Shown here: positions 53,709 through 63,709 of the stretch, piece after piece | Numbering within the stretch: the first letter of the stretch is position 1 | Layout of the letters: every line of letters starts with the position of its first letter | Source: Vibrio sp. 10N.261.45.E2 | GTDB lineage: Bacteria; Pseudomonadota; Gammaproteobacteria; Enterobacterales; Vibrionaceae | NCBI RefSeq assembly: GCF_002875705.1 | Contig: NZ_MCZZ01000093.1 | Location: 1 to 64,000, forward strand | Length of the DNA stretch: 64,000 nt | Direction: 5' to 3' | The notes under the pieces: generated by a model | Database searches by the model: none | Seen by the model: the letters and a program-made list of their open reading frames with translations, nothing else | Told to the model about the DNA's origin: nothing | Position numbers and translations under genes: made by a program

Positions 53709-53739
53709 AAAACCCAGCCAAGTGCTGGGTTTTCTTTTT
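53709..53739 (+). terminator. Terminator of cheVR
   Basis: Hairpin AAAACCCAGC-CAAGT-GCTGGGTTTT followed by CTTTTT. Confidence 0.9.
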
Positions 53740-53864
53740 CCTGCTTAAGCTATATCTTTAAGTCAGAGTGACATTCCAATTTACTCTATTTTTTGGCTTG
53801 TATATTGCAGGTTTACCCACGAGTAACCTGTAAAAGTATTGATAGACCGCTTTGTTTTAAAAGT

Positions 53865-53880
53865 TGGTATATATATTGCT
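53865..53880 (+). promoter_or_regulatory. Sigma54-type promoter of flgBCDE
   Basis: TTGGTATATATATTGCTTTGG: GG (53866-53867) and GC (53878-53879) are 10 nt apart, with TTGC at -12. Leader about 31 nt to flgB. Confidence 0.82.
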
Positions 53881-53921
53881 TTGGTTATTTCATAACAGTC
53901 AGTTCTTGAGTTGAGGTTTAC

Positions 53922-54317
53922 ATGGCTATTTCTTTTGACAATGCTTTGGGCATTCACCAGCACACAGTTGGTGTACGTGAGCGTAACGCTGAGGTGCTTT
54001 CCACCAATATCGCGCAAGCGAACACGCCTGGGTATAAAGCAAAGGGATTAGACTTTAAGAAATCACTGCAAGCGGCAAGTTCTGGGGCAAGCATTGGTCT
54101 TAGCCGTACAGATGGTCGGCACATTTCTGCCTCAACAACGGTGAACGGGGAAACGAAGTATCGAATTCCTACACAACCTGATACAGGAGATGGCAACACG
54201 GTTGATTTGGATTTGGAAAGAAACCTTTTCATGCAAAACCAAATTAGGCATCAAGCCTCTCTCGACTTCTTAGGAAGTAAGTTCAAGAATTTAACTAAAG
54301 CGATTAAAGGGGAATAA
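53922..54317 (+). CDS. flgB: Flagellar proximal rod protein FlgB
   Basis: 131 residues. MAISFDNALGIHQHTVGVRERNAEVLSTNIAQANTPGYKAKGLDF carries the flagellar rod signature, and the C-terminal helix holds MQNQIRHQASLDFLGSKFKNL. It is exported by the flagellar type III system. First gene of flgBCDE; flgC follows 4 nt after its stop. Confidence 0.96.
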   Translation: MAISFDNALGIHQHTVGVRERNAEVLSTNIAQANTPGYKAKGLDFKKSLQAASSGASIGLSRTDGRHISASTTVNGETKYRIPTQPDTGDGNTVDLDLERNLFMQNQIRHQASLDFLGSKFKNLTKAIKGE

Positions 54318-54321
54318 TTAG

Positions 54322-54735
54322 ATGAGCTTATTTAATGTATTCAATGTGACTGGTTCTGCGATGAGTGCTGAATCTGTTCGTCTAAATACGACCTCGAGTA
54401 ACCTTGCGAACGCAGACAGTGTAAGTAGTTCTGCTGAAGAAACTTACAAGGCTCGCCACGCAGTGTTTGGCGCTGAGTTAAATCGAGCACGCAACAGTGA
54501 CCACACTGTGCCTGTGAAAGTATTGGGCATCGTAGAAAGCGATAAGCCGCTAAGCGCGGAGTACAACCCGGACCACCCATTAGCGAACAACGAAGGCTAT
54601 ATCTACAAGCCTAACGTGAACGTTATGGAAGAGATGGCAAACATGATTTCGGCATCACGTGCGTACCAAACGAACGTACAGGTTGCTGACTCGAGTAAAC
54701 AAATGCTGCTGCGTACGCTGCAGATGGGTCAATAA
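54322..54735 (+). CDS. flgC: Flagellar proximal rod protein FlgC
   Basis: 137 residues. The rod signature is visible in LNTTSSNLANADSVSSS, and the C-terminal NVNVMEEMANMISASRAYQTNVQV helix is typical of FlgC. It follows flgB by 4 nt and precedes flgD by 17 nt. Confidence 0.96.
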   Translation: MSLFNVFNVTGSAMSAESVRLNTTSSNLANADSVSSSAEETYKARHAVFGAELNRARNSDHTVPVKVLGIVESDKPLSAEYNPDHPLANNEGYIYKPNVNVMEEMANMISASRAYQTNVQVADSSKQMLLRTLQMGQ

Positions 54736-54752
54736 GGATAAGGAGGTAGCAC

Positions 54753-55466
54753 ATGGCTGGAATCAACAACAATGTTGGTCAAAGCGGCTTGTCCTATGTT
54801 GACCAGCTGAAGAGTCTTCAAGATGGCGCTAAGAAGCCCGACGAAACAACAGGTAAGCAGGATCTTAAACAAGAAGACTTCTTATCTTTGTTGACTAAGC
54901 AACTAGCACAACAAGACCCTTTCAAGCCGGTTAGCAATGACCAGATGATTGCGCAAATGGCTTCATTTGCGACCGTAGATGGCATTGGCAAAATGAATAC
55001 ACAGTTTGAAAGCTTGAATTCATCAATGACCTCTAACCAAGCACTTCAGGCATCCTCTTTGGTTGGTCGTGATGTATTGGTTCCTGGTGCGGCAGGTGTA
55101 AAACCCGGTGATGGCGGTATGGCGGCAATGGTTAAGCTTCCTCAGGCAATGGACAATGTAATGGTCCGTGTTGAGAACGAAGTGGGCCAATTGGTTCGCA
55201 CATTTGATATCGGCTCAAAACCATCAGGTGATACGCGTGTTGAGTGGGACGGAAAAGACGAAGACGGTAACCCATTGCCGGCCGGTAAATACAACGTGAA
55301 AGCGTCGGGTTTACTGGATGGCGAGAACACAGAGTTCCAAGTTTCCAGTTATGCGAACGTGAACAGTGTGCTTCTTGGTAAGGGTGATGGCAACGTACTA
55401 CTCAATCTGGCTGGTTTCACATCGCCAGTACGACTTGCTGAAGTACTAGAAGTTGGTAAAGCGTAG
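54753..55466 (+). CDS. flgD: Hook-capping protein FlgD
   Basis: 237 residues. An N-terminal export/cap region (LKQEDFLSLLTKQLAQQDPFKPVSNDQMIAQMASFATVDGI) precedes a FlgD Ig-like and Tudor-like domain with RVEWDGKDEDGNPLPAGKY. It caps the growing hook while FlgE (next gene) polymerises. Ribosome-binding site AAGGAGG is strong. Confidence 0.96.
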   Translation: MAGINNNVGQSGLSYVDQLKSLQDGAKKPDETTGKQDLKQEDFLSLLTKQLAQQDPFKPVSNDQMIAQMASFATVDGIGKMNTQFESLNSSMTSNQALQASSLVGRDVLVPGAAGVKPGDGGMAAMVKLPQAMDNVMVRVENEVGQLVRTFDIGSKPSGDTRVEWDGKDEDGNPLPAGKYNVKASGLLDGENTEFQVSSYANVNSVLLGKGDGNVLLNLAGFTSPVRLAEVLEVGKA

Positions 55467-55515
55467 CTCTTTATTGAGTGACTATGCTAGCTAGATAGAT
55501 TAGGAGAATATTGGA

Positions 55516-56820
55516 ATGTCATATGTAGCTTTAAGCGGCCTATCCGCTGCACAATTAGACCTGAATACAACCAGTAACAACATTGCGAACGCAAACACAT
55601 TTGGCTTTAAAGAGTCTCGTGCTGAGTTTGGTGATGTTTATTCAAGCTCGTTGTTCACTAACGCAAAAACGACTGCTGGTGGTGGTGCACAAGCTGCCCA
55701 AGTAGCGCAACAGTTTCACGAAGGTTCAAGTATTTATACGAACAACCCGATGGACTTACGTGTGAGTGGTACAGGTTTCTTTGCAGTATCGAAAGACCGC
55801 ATGGTGCCAGAGATTAACGAATTAACGCGTAATGGTGCATTTCACCTAAACAAAGACAACTACATGGTTACGGCTAACGATGAGTTTCTTTTAGGTTACG
55901 ATGTTGATCCAAATTCGGGTGAAGTTCTTTCTTATGCGCCAAAGCCTCTCGACATTCCAGCTGAATTTGGTAAGCCAAAGCAGACAGAAAACATTGAAGT
56001 AGGGGTTAACCTTCCTGCAAATGGTGATCTTAAAGACCCGGCTGCATTTAACTACCAAGATGCTGATACTTATAACCGTGCAACGTCTTCGACGGTATAC
56101 GATTCTATGGGTCAATCTTACAAGTTAACGACTTACTACCTCAAAGATCAGACTCAACCAAATACTTGGCAAACGTACTACACCATGTCAGATGAGAATG
56201 GCGAAAAGCCAATCAACATCACTGGTGGTGATGCGACGAATGCACAAGGTCATGTTGGTCACACAATGAAGTTCAACAATGACGGTACGTTAGCGAGCCT
56301 GAATAATGGCCAGCCGATTAACTCGGAACCATTAGGTGCTGGCGCTAACCCAATTGATTTGAATGGTGCTGATCCAACACAAGTGCTTAAGTTTGGTCTA
56401 GATTCTTCAACTCAGTTTGCTGCTCCGTTTGAATTAACTAAGTTTGATGAAGATGGTGCGACTACGGGTTTCTTAACCAAAATCGATTTCGATGAGTACG
56501 GCAGTGTTCTAGGTACTTACTCAAATGGTGAAAACGTGATGCTTGGCCGCGTAGGCTTAGTTCGTGTACCAAACGAGCAAGGTCTAGATAAGAAAGGTGG
56601 CACTCAATGGGATTCTACTAACGACTCAGGTGACAAGATCTGGGGTGAATCGAACAAAGGTTCATTTGGTAGCATCAATAACGGCTCTCTAGAGCAGTCG
56701 AACATCGATATGACTCAAGAACTGGTTGATTTGATTTCTGCTCAACGTAACTTCCAAGCGAACTCTCGTTCTCTAGAAGTACACAACCAACTGCAACAGA
56801 ATATTCTTCAGATTCGTTAA
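55516..56820 (+). CDS. flgE: Flagellar hook protein FlgE
   Basis: 434 residues. N-terminal MSYVALSGLSAAQLDLNTTSNNIANANTFGFKESRAEF and C-terminal NGSLEQSNIDMTQELVDLISAQRNFQANSRSLEV are the conserved axial D0/D1 parts; the middle is variable, as in all hooks. Last gene of flgBCDE; an inverted repeat follows at 56848. Confidence 0.96.
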   Translation: MSYVALSGLSAAQLDLNTTSNNIANANTFGFKESRAEFGDVYSSSLFTNAKTTAGGGAQAAQVAQQFHEGSSIYTNNPMDLRVSGTGFFAVSKDRMVPEINELTRNGAFHLNKDNYMVTANDEFLLGYDVDPNSGEVLSYAPKPLDIPAEFGKPKQTENIEVGVNLPANGDLKDPAAFNYQDADTYNRATSSTVYDSMGQSYKLTTYYLKDQTQPNTWQTYYTMSDENGEKPINITGGDATNAQGHVGHTMKFNNDGTLASLNNGQPINSEPLGAGANPIDLNGADPTQVLKFGLDSSTQFAAPFELTKFDEDGATTGFLTKIDFDEYGSVLGTYSNGENVMLGRVGLVRVPNEQGLDKKGGTQWDSTNDSGDKIWGESNKGSFGSINNGSLEQSNIDMTQELVDLISAQRNFQANSRSLEVHNQLQQNILQIR

Positions 56821-56847
56821 TCGTTTCGAGCGTTTGAATCATCTGCG

Positions 56848-56880
56848 AATACCCAATTCAATGTTATTGAATTGGGTATT
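56848..56880 (+). terminator. Likely terminator of flgBCDE
   Basis: Perfect hairpin AATACCCAATTCAA-TGTTA-TTGAATTGGGTATT. The following stretch GTTGCTTGTTCTT is only partly T-rich, so it may also act as an RNA-stabilising hairpin. Confidence 0.6.
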
Positions 56881-57019
56881 GTTGCTTGTTCTTATATTTG
56901 CCGCCCCTATTGCCGCACGGTAATGCCACTGGCAATAATTCTTCCTCAATGATCCTTTGACGATCACCTTTCTTGTTTGATTTCTATTTAAGTTGTTGAT
57001 AAATAACAGTTAAAAATAT

Positions 57020-57035
57020 TGGCACAGTGTTTGCT
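57020..57035 (+). promoter_or_regulatory. Sigma54-type promoter of flgFGHIJ
   Basis: TGGCACAGTGTTTGCTTA is a near-perfect match to TGGCAC-N5-TTGC: GG 57021-57022, GC 57033-57034. flgF begins 37 nt downstream of the -12 element. Confidence 0.88.
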
Positions 57036-57071
57036 TAGTTAGCCTCAGAAGATGATTTTTGGAGCAAAATT

Positions 57072-57821
57072 ATGGATCGCGCACTGTTTCTTGCCATGAG
57101 TGGCGCTAAGCAAAATATGCAGGCTTTGCAGCTACGTGCAAACAACCTTGCCAACGTAAGTACAACGGGTTTCCGTGCTGATTTAGCACAAGCACGTTCA
57201 ATGCAAGCGTATGGTGAAGGCATGCCTACTCGTGTTTTCAGCATGACAGAACGCCCTGGCCATAATTTCGCGCAAGGTAGTGTAGTTACCACTGGCCGAG
57301 ATCTCGATGTTACCGTTCAAGGTGATGGTTGGATTTCAGTTATGGATAACACTGGCCGCGAAGGTTTAACACGTAACGGTAACCTTAAGGTTGACCAAAA
57401 CGGTTTGCTAACCAATGCAAGTGGCCATCTAGTGTTGGGTGAGAACGATGCGCCAATCACACTGCCTATCCCAATCAGTAAAGTAGAAATTGGCACTGAC
57501 GGTACGATTTCGGTGATTCCTCAAGGCGCTCCAGCTGAAGAATTGGCCGTAGTTGATCGTATTAAGCTTGTACGTCCAGACAACCAAAGTTTGTTTAAAG
57601 ATACGAATGGTCTATTCCGTTCGAAAAACCCAGATCAGGCATATGAAGCAGATGCAGCGGTAACGTTGTTAAAAGGTGCTATCGAAGGCAGTAACGTAAA
57701 TGCCGTAGGTGAGATGACCAGCCTAATTGACTTACAACGTCAGTTTGAAATGCAGGTCAAGATGATGAGCACAGCAGAGGAAATGGACAAGTCGTCTGAT
57801 TCACTGCTTCGTATGAGCTAA
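57072..57821 (+). CDS. flgF: Flagellar rod protein FlgF
   Basis: 249 residues. N-terminal MDRALFLAMSGAKQNMQALQLRANNLANVSTTGFRADLAQ and C-terminal NAVGEMTSLIDLQRQFEMQVKMM identify FlgF, the rod protein between FlgC and FlgG. First gene behind its own sigma54-type promoter. Confidence 0.96.
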   Translation: MDRALFLAMSGAKQNMQALQLRANNLANVSTTGFRADLAQARSMQAYGEGMPTRVFSMTERPGHNFAQGSVVTTGRDLDVTVQGDGWISVMDNTGREGLTRNGNLKVDQNGLLTNASGHLVLGENDAPITLPIPISKVEIGTDGTISVIPQGAPAEELAVVDRIKLVRPDNQSLFKDTNGLFRSKNPDQAYEADAAVTLLKGAIEGSNVNAVGEMTSLIDLQRQFEMQVKMMSTAEEMDKSSDSLLRMS

Positions 57822-57842
57822 TAGAATTTAAAGGAAATTGCT

Positions 57843-58631
57843 ATGCATCCAGCATTATGGGTAAGTAAAACTGGTTTAGACGCCCAACAAACCAACATCT
57901 CAACGATTTCAAACAACCTTGCCAACGCCTCAACCATCGGTTTTAAAAAGAGTCGCGCGGTATTTGAAGATTTGTTCTACCAGAATATTAATCAACCGGG
58001 TGGTCAATCATCTCAGAATACAGAGCTACCAAGTGGTTTGATGTTGGGTGCTGGTTCTAAAGTTGTGGCAACTCAAAAGGTTCACACTCACGGCAACGCA
58101 CAAACGACATCAAACAGCCTAGATATGATGATCGAAGGTGATGGTTTCTTCCAAGTTGAAATGCCAGACGGCGAAACAGGTTACAGCCGAAATGGTCAAT
58201 TTACACTGAACGGTGACGGCGCGATCGTAACATCAGGTCAAGGTTATCCTCTACAACCAGAAATCGTGATTCCTGAAGATGCAATCTCGGTGACGGTAGG
58301 TAACGACGGTGAAGTATCGGTTCGTCTACGTGGTGAACAAAACAACGTCGTGGTTGGCCAAATCACCATTACTGATTTCGTAAACCCAGGTGGTTTAGAG
58401 CCAGTAGGTCAAAACCTTTACTTACCAACGGGTGCAAGTGGTGACCCACAAGAGGGTGTTCCGGGTTTTGATGGCCTAGGTAACATCCGCCAGTCGATGC
58501 TAGAAACATCGAACGTAAACGTAACCGAGGAGCTAGTAAACATGATTGAAGCTCAGCGTGTGTACGAAATGAACTCGAAAGTTATCTCGTCGGTCGACAA
58601 GATGATGAGCTTTGTTAACCAACAGCTGTAA
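57843..58631 (+). CDS. flgG: Flagellar distal rod protein FlgG
   Basis: 262 residues, the standard length. NNLANASTIGFKKSRAVFEDLFYQ and the C-terminal MLETSNVNVTEELVNMIEAQRVYEMNSKVIS are diagnostic. It forms the distal rod on which FlgI and FlgH rings assemble. 21 nt after flgF. Confidence 0.97.
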   Translation: MHPALWVSKTGLDAQQTNISTISNNLANASTIGFKKSRAVFEDLFYQNINQPGGQSSQNTELPSGLMLGAGSKVVATQKVHTHGNAQTTSNSLDMMIEGDGFFQVEMPDGETGYSRNGQFTLNGDGAIVTSGQGYPLQPEIVIPEDAISVTVGNDGEVSVRLRGEQNNVVVGQITITDFVNPGGLEPVGQNLYLPTGASGDPQEGVPGFDGLGNIRQSMLETSNVNVTEELVNMIEAQRVYEMNSKVISSVDKMMSFVNQQL

Positions 58632-58718
58632 TTGGTTTATTCGCCGTTTACTTTTTAATTATTAGATCTGTTTCTGCTAATTGATTTATTTACCACTGTC
58701 TGCCGAGAGTATATCGCC

Positions 58719-59495
58719 ATGAAACGTATTTTTTGTTTAGCTTTGTTTATGTCTATGACGGGTTGTTCTGTGCTGGATCCGATCGAGACTCCAGCAGAAG
58801 AGAATGCAACCACAGTGGTTGATGCAGTGGAAGGTGATAAGTCGGCGGGTGAGAGCTCTGGTATTATCGACACGCTTCGTGGTAGAACTGACCCAATTGC
58901 TGGTGATCCAGCATGGGCGCCAATTAATCCAAAACAAAAGCCAGAGCATTACGCAGCGGCAACAGGGTCACTGTTCAATGTGAACCACATTGGCAGCATG
59001 TACGACGATTCCAAACCTCGTGGCATTGGCGACATCATTACCGTAGCGCTGGATGAAAATACCCGTGCGACCAAAAAAGCCAACGCAGATATGTCTAAGT
59101 CGAATGATGCATCAATGGAGCCTTTGGCTGTTGGTGGCCAAGAGTTGACTATCGACAAGTACAACTTATCTTATGACCTGAGCAACACTAATACCTTTGC
59201 GGGCGACGCGTCAGCCAACCAAAGTAACAGCATCAGCGGCTACATTACCGTAGAGGTCATCGAAGTATTAGCCAATGGTAATCTAGTGGTTCGTGGTGAA
59301 AAGTGGATGACATTGAACACGGGCGATGAGTACATCCGCCTAAGTGGCACCATTCGTCCGGACGATATTGATTTCGAAAACACCATCGCTTCAAACCGTG
59401 TTTCTAACGCGCGAATTCAGTACTCCGGTACGGGCGTGCAGAAAGATATGCAAGAGCCTGGATTCTTGGCACGATTCTTTAATGTAACTCTGTAG
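58719..59495 (+). CDS. flgH: Flagellar L-ring lipoprotein FlgH
   Basis: 258 residues. Lipoprotein signal peptide [16 protein letters not shown] (Cys 16). The conserved parts [24 protein letters not shown] and [28 protein letters not shown] define FlgH, the outer-membrane L ring. The stretch about 25-70 is acidic and low in conservation. Confidence 0.96.
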   Translation: MKRIFCLALFMSMTGCSVLDPIETPAEENATTVVDAVEGDKSAGESSGIIDTLRGRTDPIAGDPAWAPINPKQKPEHYAAATGSLFNVNHIGSMYDDSKPRGIGDIITVALDENTRATKKANADMSKSNDASMEPLAVGGQELTIDKYNLSYDLSNTNTFAGDASANQSNSISGYITVEVIEVLANGNLVVRGEKWMTLNTGDEYIRLSGTIRPDDIDFENTIASNRVSNARIQYSGTGVQKDMQEPGFLARFFNVTL

Positions 59496-59589
59496 AGCTT
59501 AAGAGGGTGTCGACATACTGACAGCCTCTATTACTCCGCCATATTTAGCTAAGCTATTCTAAATTCAAGCAATACGGACAGGTTACTCA

Positions 59590-60681
59590 ATGAAAAAACT
59601 CACACTCGTACTATTCGGCATGCTCTTTCTTGCCACCAGTGCCCATGCTGCGCGTATCAAAGACGTGGCAAAAGTGGCGGGTGTTCGCAGTAACCAACTT
59701 GTCGGCTACGGTTTGGTGACAGGTTTGCCGGGTACCGGTGAGACAACTCCCTTTACCGATCAAACATTTAACGCGATGCTGCAAAATTTTGGCATCCAAT
59801 TGCCGCCCGGCACGAAGCCAAAAACCAAAAACGTAGCGGCAGTAATTGTTACCGCTGAACTACCAGCCTTCTCTAAGCAAGGTCAGGAAGTTGACGTGAC
59901 CGTTTCTTCTATTGGTTCAGCAAAGAGCCTTCGTGGTGGTACCTTGCTACAAACCTTCCTAAAAGGTTTGGACGGTCAGGTGTATGCTGTGGCGCAAGGT
60001 AACTTGGTGGTAAGTGGCTTTAGTGCGCAAGGCAACGACGGTTCTAAGATTGTTGGCAACAACCCTAACGTCGGTATCATCTCTAGCGGCGCAACAGTGG
60101 AACAAGAGATCCCAACACCATTCGGCCGTGGTGACTACATCACGTTCAACCTAATTCAATCTGACTTCACAACGGCGCAGCGCATGGCTGACGCGGTTAA
60201 TAATTTCCTCGGCCCACAAATGGCATCAGCGGTAGACGCAACTTCAGTAAAAGTGCGTGCACCTCGAGAAATCAGCCAGCGTGTAGCTTTCTTATCGGCA
60301 ATCGAAAACATAGAATTCGACCCAGCAGAGGGCTCTGCAAAGATTATTGTTAACTCTCGTACCGGTACCATTGTGGTTGGTAAGCACGTTCGTTTAAAAG
60401 CGGCTGCGGTAACGCACGGTGGTATGACGGTCGCCATCAAAGAGAATCTAAATGTAAGTCAGCCGAATGCATTCTCTGGCGGCCAAACGGTAGTGGTTCC
60501 TGATACTGATATCGAAATCACGGAAGGCGATGGCAAGATGTTCAAATTTGAACCTGGTCTAACGCTGGACGATTTGGTTCGCGCAGTCAATGAAGTGGGC
60601 GCTGCACCTTCTGATTTAATGGCAATCCTTCAAGCACTGAAACAAGCTGGTGCGATTGAAGGGCAGTTGATCATTATCTAA
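59590..60681 (+). CDS. flgI: Flagellar P-ring protein FlgI
   Basis: 363 residues. Sec signal peptide about 1-20 (ending TSAHA). [31 protein letters not shown] and [37 protein letters not shown] are hallmarks. It forms the periplasmic P ring; the neighbour-strand FlgA (51077-51823) is its chaperone. Confidence 0.97.
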   Translation: MKKLTLVLFGMLFLATSAHAARIKDVAKVAGVRSNQLVGYGLVTGLPGTGETTPFTDQTFNAMLQNFGIQLPPGTKPKTKNVAAVIVTAELPAFSKQGQEVDVTVSSIGSAKSLRGGTLLQTFLKGLDGQVYAVAQGNLVVSGFSAQGNDGSKIVGNNPNVGIISSGATVEQEIPTPFGRGDYITFNLIQSDFTTAQRMADAVNNFLGPQMASAVDATSVKVRAPREISQRVAFLSAIENIEFDPAEGSAKIIVNSRTGTIVVGKHVRLKAAAVTHGGMTVAIKENLNVSQPNAFSGGQTVVVPDTDIEITEGDGKMFKFEPGLTLDDLVRAVNEVGAAPSDLMAILQALKQAGAIEGQLIII

Positions 60682-60691
60682 GGAACAGAGC

Positions 60692-61609
60692 ATGATTAAG
60701 AATAACAATGACATCGGCTTTATTCACGATATCGGCAGCCTAGACCGTCTTCGTCAACAAGCGGTAAATGGTGAAGAGGGTAGCGAGAAAGAAGCTTTGA
60801 CTGCGGCGGCAAAGCAGTTTGAATCGATCTTTACCTCAATGTTGTTTAAATCGATGCGCGATGCGAACTCAAGCTTCAAGTCGGACATGTTGAACAGCCA
60901 GAACGAACAGTTCTATCGTCAGATGCAAGATGACCAAATGGCGAGTGAGTTGAGTGCTTCAGGTTCGTTAGGTCTTGCGGATATGATTGTGGCGCAGTTA
61001 AGCGCGGGTCAAGCAAGCGATGCGACGGAAGATAAGGTTCGTAGTGAAGGCTTTGATACTTCATTACAAAGACCTCAATTCTCAGGTCGCTCAGAAGAGA
61101 GAGCATCTGAAGTTAAATCAGCGTCACAGGTTAAACAACCCGTCTCTTTCGATTCTCCAGAGTCGTTTGTAACCTCTATGAAGCCTTACGCAGAAAAAGC
61201 AGCGAGAGCGCTTGGTGTAGATTCATCTCTACTATTGGCACAAGCGGCACTTGAGACAGGTTGGGGTTCTAAAATGGTCAAGAACTCACTAGGTAACAGT
61301 AATAACCTATTCAACATCAAAGCTGACAGAAGTTGGAAGGGCGATAAGGTCGCGACTCAAACTCTCGAGTTCCACGGTAAAACAGCTGTTAAAGAATCTG
61401 CGTCTTTCCGTTCTTACTCAAACTTTGAAGATAGCTTTAACGACTATGTGAAGTTCTTGAACGAAAACCCAAGATACGAAACGGCATTGCAGCATCAAGG
61501 TAACTCAGAGAACTTCATCAAAGGTATTCACCAAGCCGGTTACGCAACTGACCCTAACTATGCAGACAAGGTTTTGCGAGTGAAAGCCAAGATTGACGAG
61601 ATGAACTAG
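60692..61609 (+). CDS. flgJ: FlgJ rod-cap protein with peptidoglycan hydrolase domain
   Basis: 305 residues, two domains. The N-terminal rod-scaffold part (about 20-110) has AAAKQFESIFTSMLFKSMRDANSSF. The C-terminal part (about 155-305) is a glucosaminidase with LLAQAALETGWGSKMVKNSLGNSNNLFNIKAD, where the Glu in ETGWG is the likely catalytic acid. It makes the hole in peptidoglycan for the rod. 10 nt after flgI. Confidence 0.95.
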   Translation: MIKNNNDIGFIHDIGSLDRLRQQAVNGEEGSEKEALTAAAKQFESIFTSMLFKSMRDANSSFKSDMLNSQNEQFYRQMQDDQMASELSASGSLGLADMIVAQLSAGQASDATEDKVRSEGFDTSLQRPQFSGRSEERASEVKSASQVKQPVSFDSPESFVTSMKPYAEKAARALGVDSSLLLAQAALETGWGSKMVKNSLGNSNNLFNIKADRSWKGDKVATQTLEFHGKTAVKESASFRSYSNFEDSFNDYVKFLNENPRYETALQHQGNSENFIKGIHQAGYATDPNYADKVLRVKAKIDEMN

Positions 61610-61745
61610 CGTTATTGAATGTATACGGGAGCTTGCCATTGGCAGGCTCTTTTCTTATCTATCACCTTAAATTTTGCTGCGAAGTCTGTAGTTATCTCCT
61701 TACACTTCAATAAATTATTGTCTTTTAACTCTCCATTATCTCTGT

Positions 61746-61761
61746 TGGCACATATATTGCT
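61746..61761 (+). promoter_or_regulatory. Sigma54-type promoter of flgKL
   Basis: TTGGCACATATATTGCTTTTT is a near-consensus TGGCAC-N5-TTGC site: GG 61747-61748, GC 61759-61760. flgK starts 58 nt after the -12 element. Confidence 0.88.
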
Positions 61762-61818
61762 TTTTAAACGAGTAGTTAATCAGTTTATCCTGATTTGGTT
61801 AAGTTTTTTGGGGGCATT

Positions 61819-63699
61819 ATGGCGTCGGATCTTCTGAATGTAGGGGCACAAAGTGTTCTTACTGCTCAGAGACAGCTAAACACCACAGGTCATAACATTT
61901 CTAACGCCAACACAGAGGGCTATAGCCGCCAATCTGTGATTCAAGGTGTGAATGACCCGCGTCAGTACGGTGGCCAAAGCTACGGTATGGGTGTGCATGT
62001 GGAAAATGTTCGCCGCTCTTGGGATCAGTTTGCCGTTAAAGAACTTAACTTATCGACAACCAATGCCGCTAACAAAGGCGATACTGAAGCCAACCTCGAT
62101 ATGCTGTCGAACATGTTGTCATCGGTCGCTTCAAAGAAGATTCCGGAAAATCTCAACGAATGGTTTGATTCTGTTAAAACACTGGCTGATACACCAAATG
62201 ATGTGGGTGCGCGTAAGGTCGTGCTAGAGAAAGCAGGGCTATTAACTAAAACGTTGAACGAATTTCATGAAACAGTGCGCCAACAGTCTGATTCTACGAA
62301 TAAAAAATTAGACATGGGTATCGAGCGAGTAAACCAACTCGCGATCGAGATCCGTGACGTACAACGCTTAATGATGCGAACTCCTGGGCCACATAACGAC
62401 CTTCGAGATCAGCACGAAAAGTTGATCAATGAGCTGTCTGGTTACACCAAAGTCACGGTAACGCCGCGCTCGAATGCCGAAGGATTTAACGTTCATATCG
62501 GCAATGGCCACACCTTGGTCTCAGGTAGTGAAGCAAGCCAACTGAAAATGGTTGATGGCTTGCCCGATGCACATCAGCGTCGTTTGGCGATTGTTGAAGG
62601 AAAATCCTTAAAGCCAATCACTAGCAGTGATATCGATGGAAAAATCGGTGCCATGCTCGATATGCGAGACGAGCATATTCCAGCAATCATGGATGAGCTT
62701 GGACGTTTGGCGACGGCGTTCTCGTACAAGGTAAATAGTCTTCAAGAGCAAGGTTTGGATCTCAACGGCAACGTTGGCCAAGATATTTTCACCGATGTGA
62801 ACTCTGAGCTAGTGGCAAAATCTCGTGTTACGGCTAGCGGGCAATCAAAAGCAGATGTTGCGGTATTCATTGATGATACTTCAGCTTTAAAAGGCGGTGA
62901 GTACGGTCTTAAGTATGACGGCAGTGACTACGTCGTGACTAAGCCGAACGGTGAGACCGTTAAGATGGTAACCGACTCTAGCGGCAACGCATTTTATCTT
63001 GATGGAATGCGAGTGGAAGTGCGCAATCCTCCTGAACTTGGAGAGAAACTGTTACTGCGTCCAACGCGTAATTTTGCTGCTCAGATTCAGATGGAAACCA
63101 AAGATCCTAAAGACATTGCCGCGCAAAGTTACGAGGCATCGACCACGTTTGCCAAAGGTACTGCGGGGTTCAAAATTCTCGCGGCTGGTCAATTGCGTGA
63201 ATTCGAAGTGGTGGTATCACCCAAGGGTGAGCAATTTGCCGTTACCGACCCGAAGGGCAATATTTTAATGCAGCCTCAACCCTATCCGCCTGAAGGTCCA
63301 GTAACCATCAACGGAACAACGTTTGAGCTCACAGCGGGTGCGGTGGCAAACGATAAATTTACGGCAAACCTTGTCCCTTCAGAAGGCGACAACGGAAACC
63401 TGCGTAAGCTGCAAGATCTTCAAACAGGAAAGATCTTGAATGATGGTGAGTCTACGATTCTAGACCTTTACCACAACTTGAATACTAACACGGGCTTGAA
63501 GTCTTCAACGGCCAATCGCTTGAGTGATATTGCGACGTTAGAAAAACAGTCGGCTCAAGAACGTATTGCCTCTATCTCGGGGGTAAACCTCGATGAAGAA
63601 GCGGCAAATATGATGAAATTTCAGCAGGCGTATATGGCTTCGTCACGTATCATGCAAGCAGCCAACGATACGTTTAATACGATTTTGGCTCTGAGATAG
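61819..63699 (+). CDS. flgK: Flagellar hook-filament junction protein FlgK
   Basis: 626 residues from ATG 61819, which follows GGGGG; a TTG frame from 61795 is less likely. N-terminal LLNVGAQSVLTAQRQLNTTGHNISNANTEGYSRQ and C-terminal SISGVNLDEEAANMMKFQQAYMASSRIMQAANDTFNTILAL are the conserved axial parts. It joins hook to filament and uses the FlgN chaperone. flgL begins 10 nt later. Confidence 0.96.
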   Translation: MASDLLNVGAQSVLTAQRQLNTTGHNISNANTEGYSRQSVIQGVNDPRQYGGQSYGMGVHVENVRRSWDQFAVKELNLSTTNAANKGDTEANLDMLSNMLSSVASKKIPENLNEWFDSVKTLADTPNDVGARKVVLEKAGLLTKTLNEFHETVRQQSDSTNKKLDMGIERVNQLAIEIRDVQRLMMRTPGPHNDLRDQHEKLINELSGYTKVTVTPRSNAEGFNVHIGNGHTLVSGSEASQLKMVDGLPDAHQRRLAIVEGKSLKPITSSDIDGKIGAMLDMRDEHIPAIMDELGRLATAFSYKVNSLQEQGLDLNGNVGQDIFTDVNSELVAKSRVTASGQSKADVAVFIDDTSALKGGEYGLKYDGSDYVVTKPNGETVKMVTDSSGNAFYLDGMRVEVRNPPELGEKLLLRPTRNFAAQIQMETKDPKDIAAQSYEASTTFAKGTAGFKILAAGQLREFEVVVSPKGEQFAVTDPKGNILMQPQPYPPEGPVTINGTTFELTAGAVANDKFTANLVPSEGDNGNLRKLQDLQTGKILNDGESTILDLYHNLNTNTGLKSSTANRLSDIATLEKQSAQERIASISGVNLDEEAANMMKFQQAYMASSRIMQAANDTFNTILALR

Positions 63700-63709
63700 G
63701 AAGGTATAA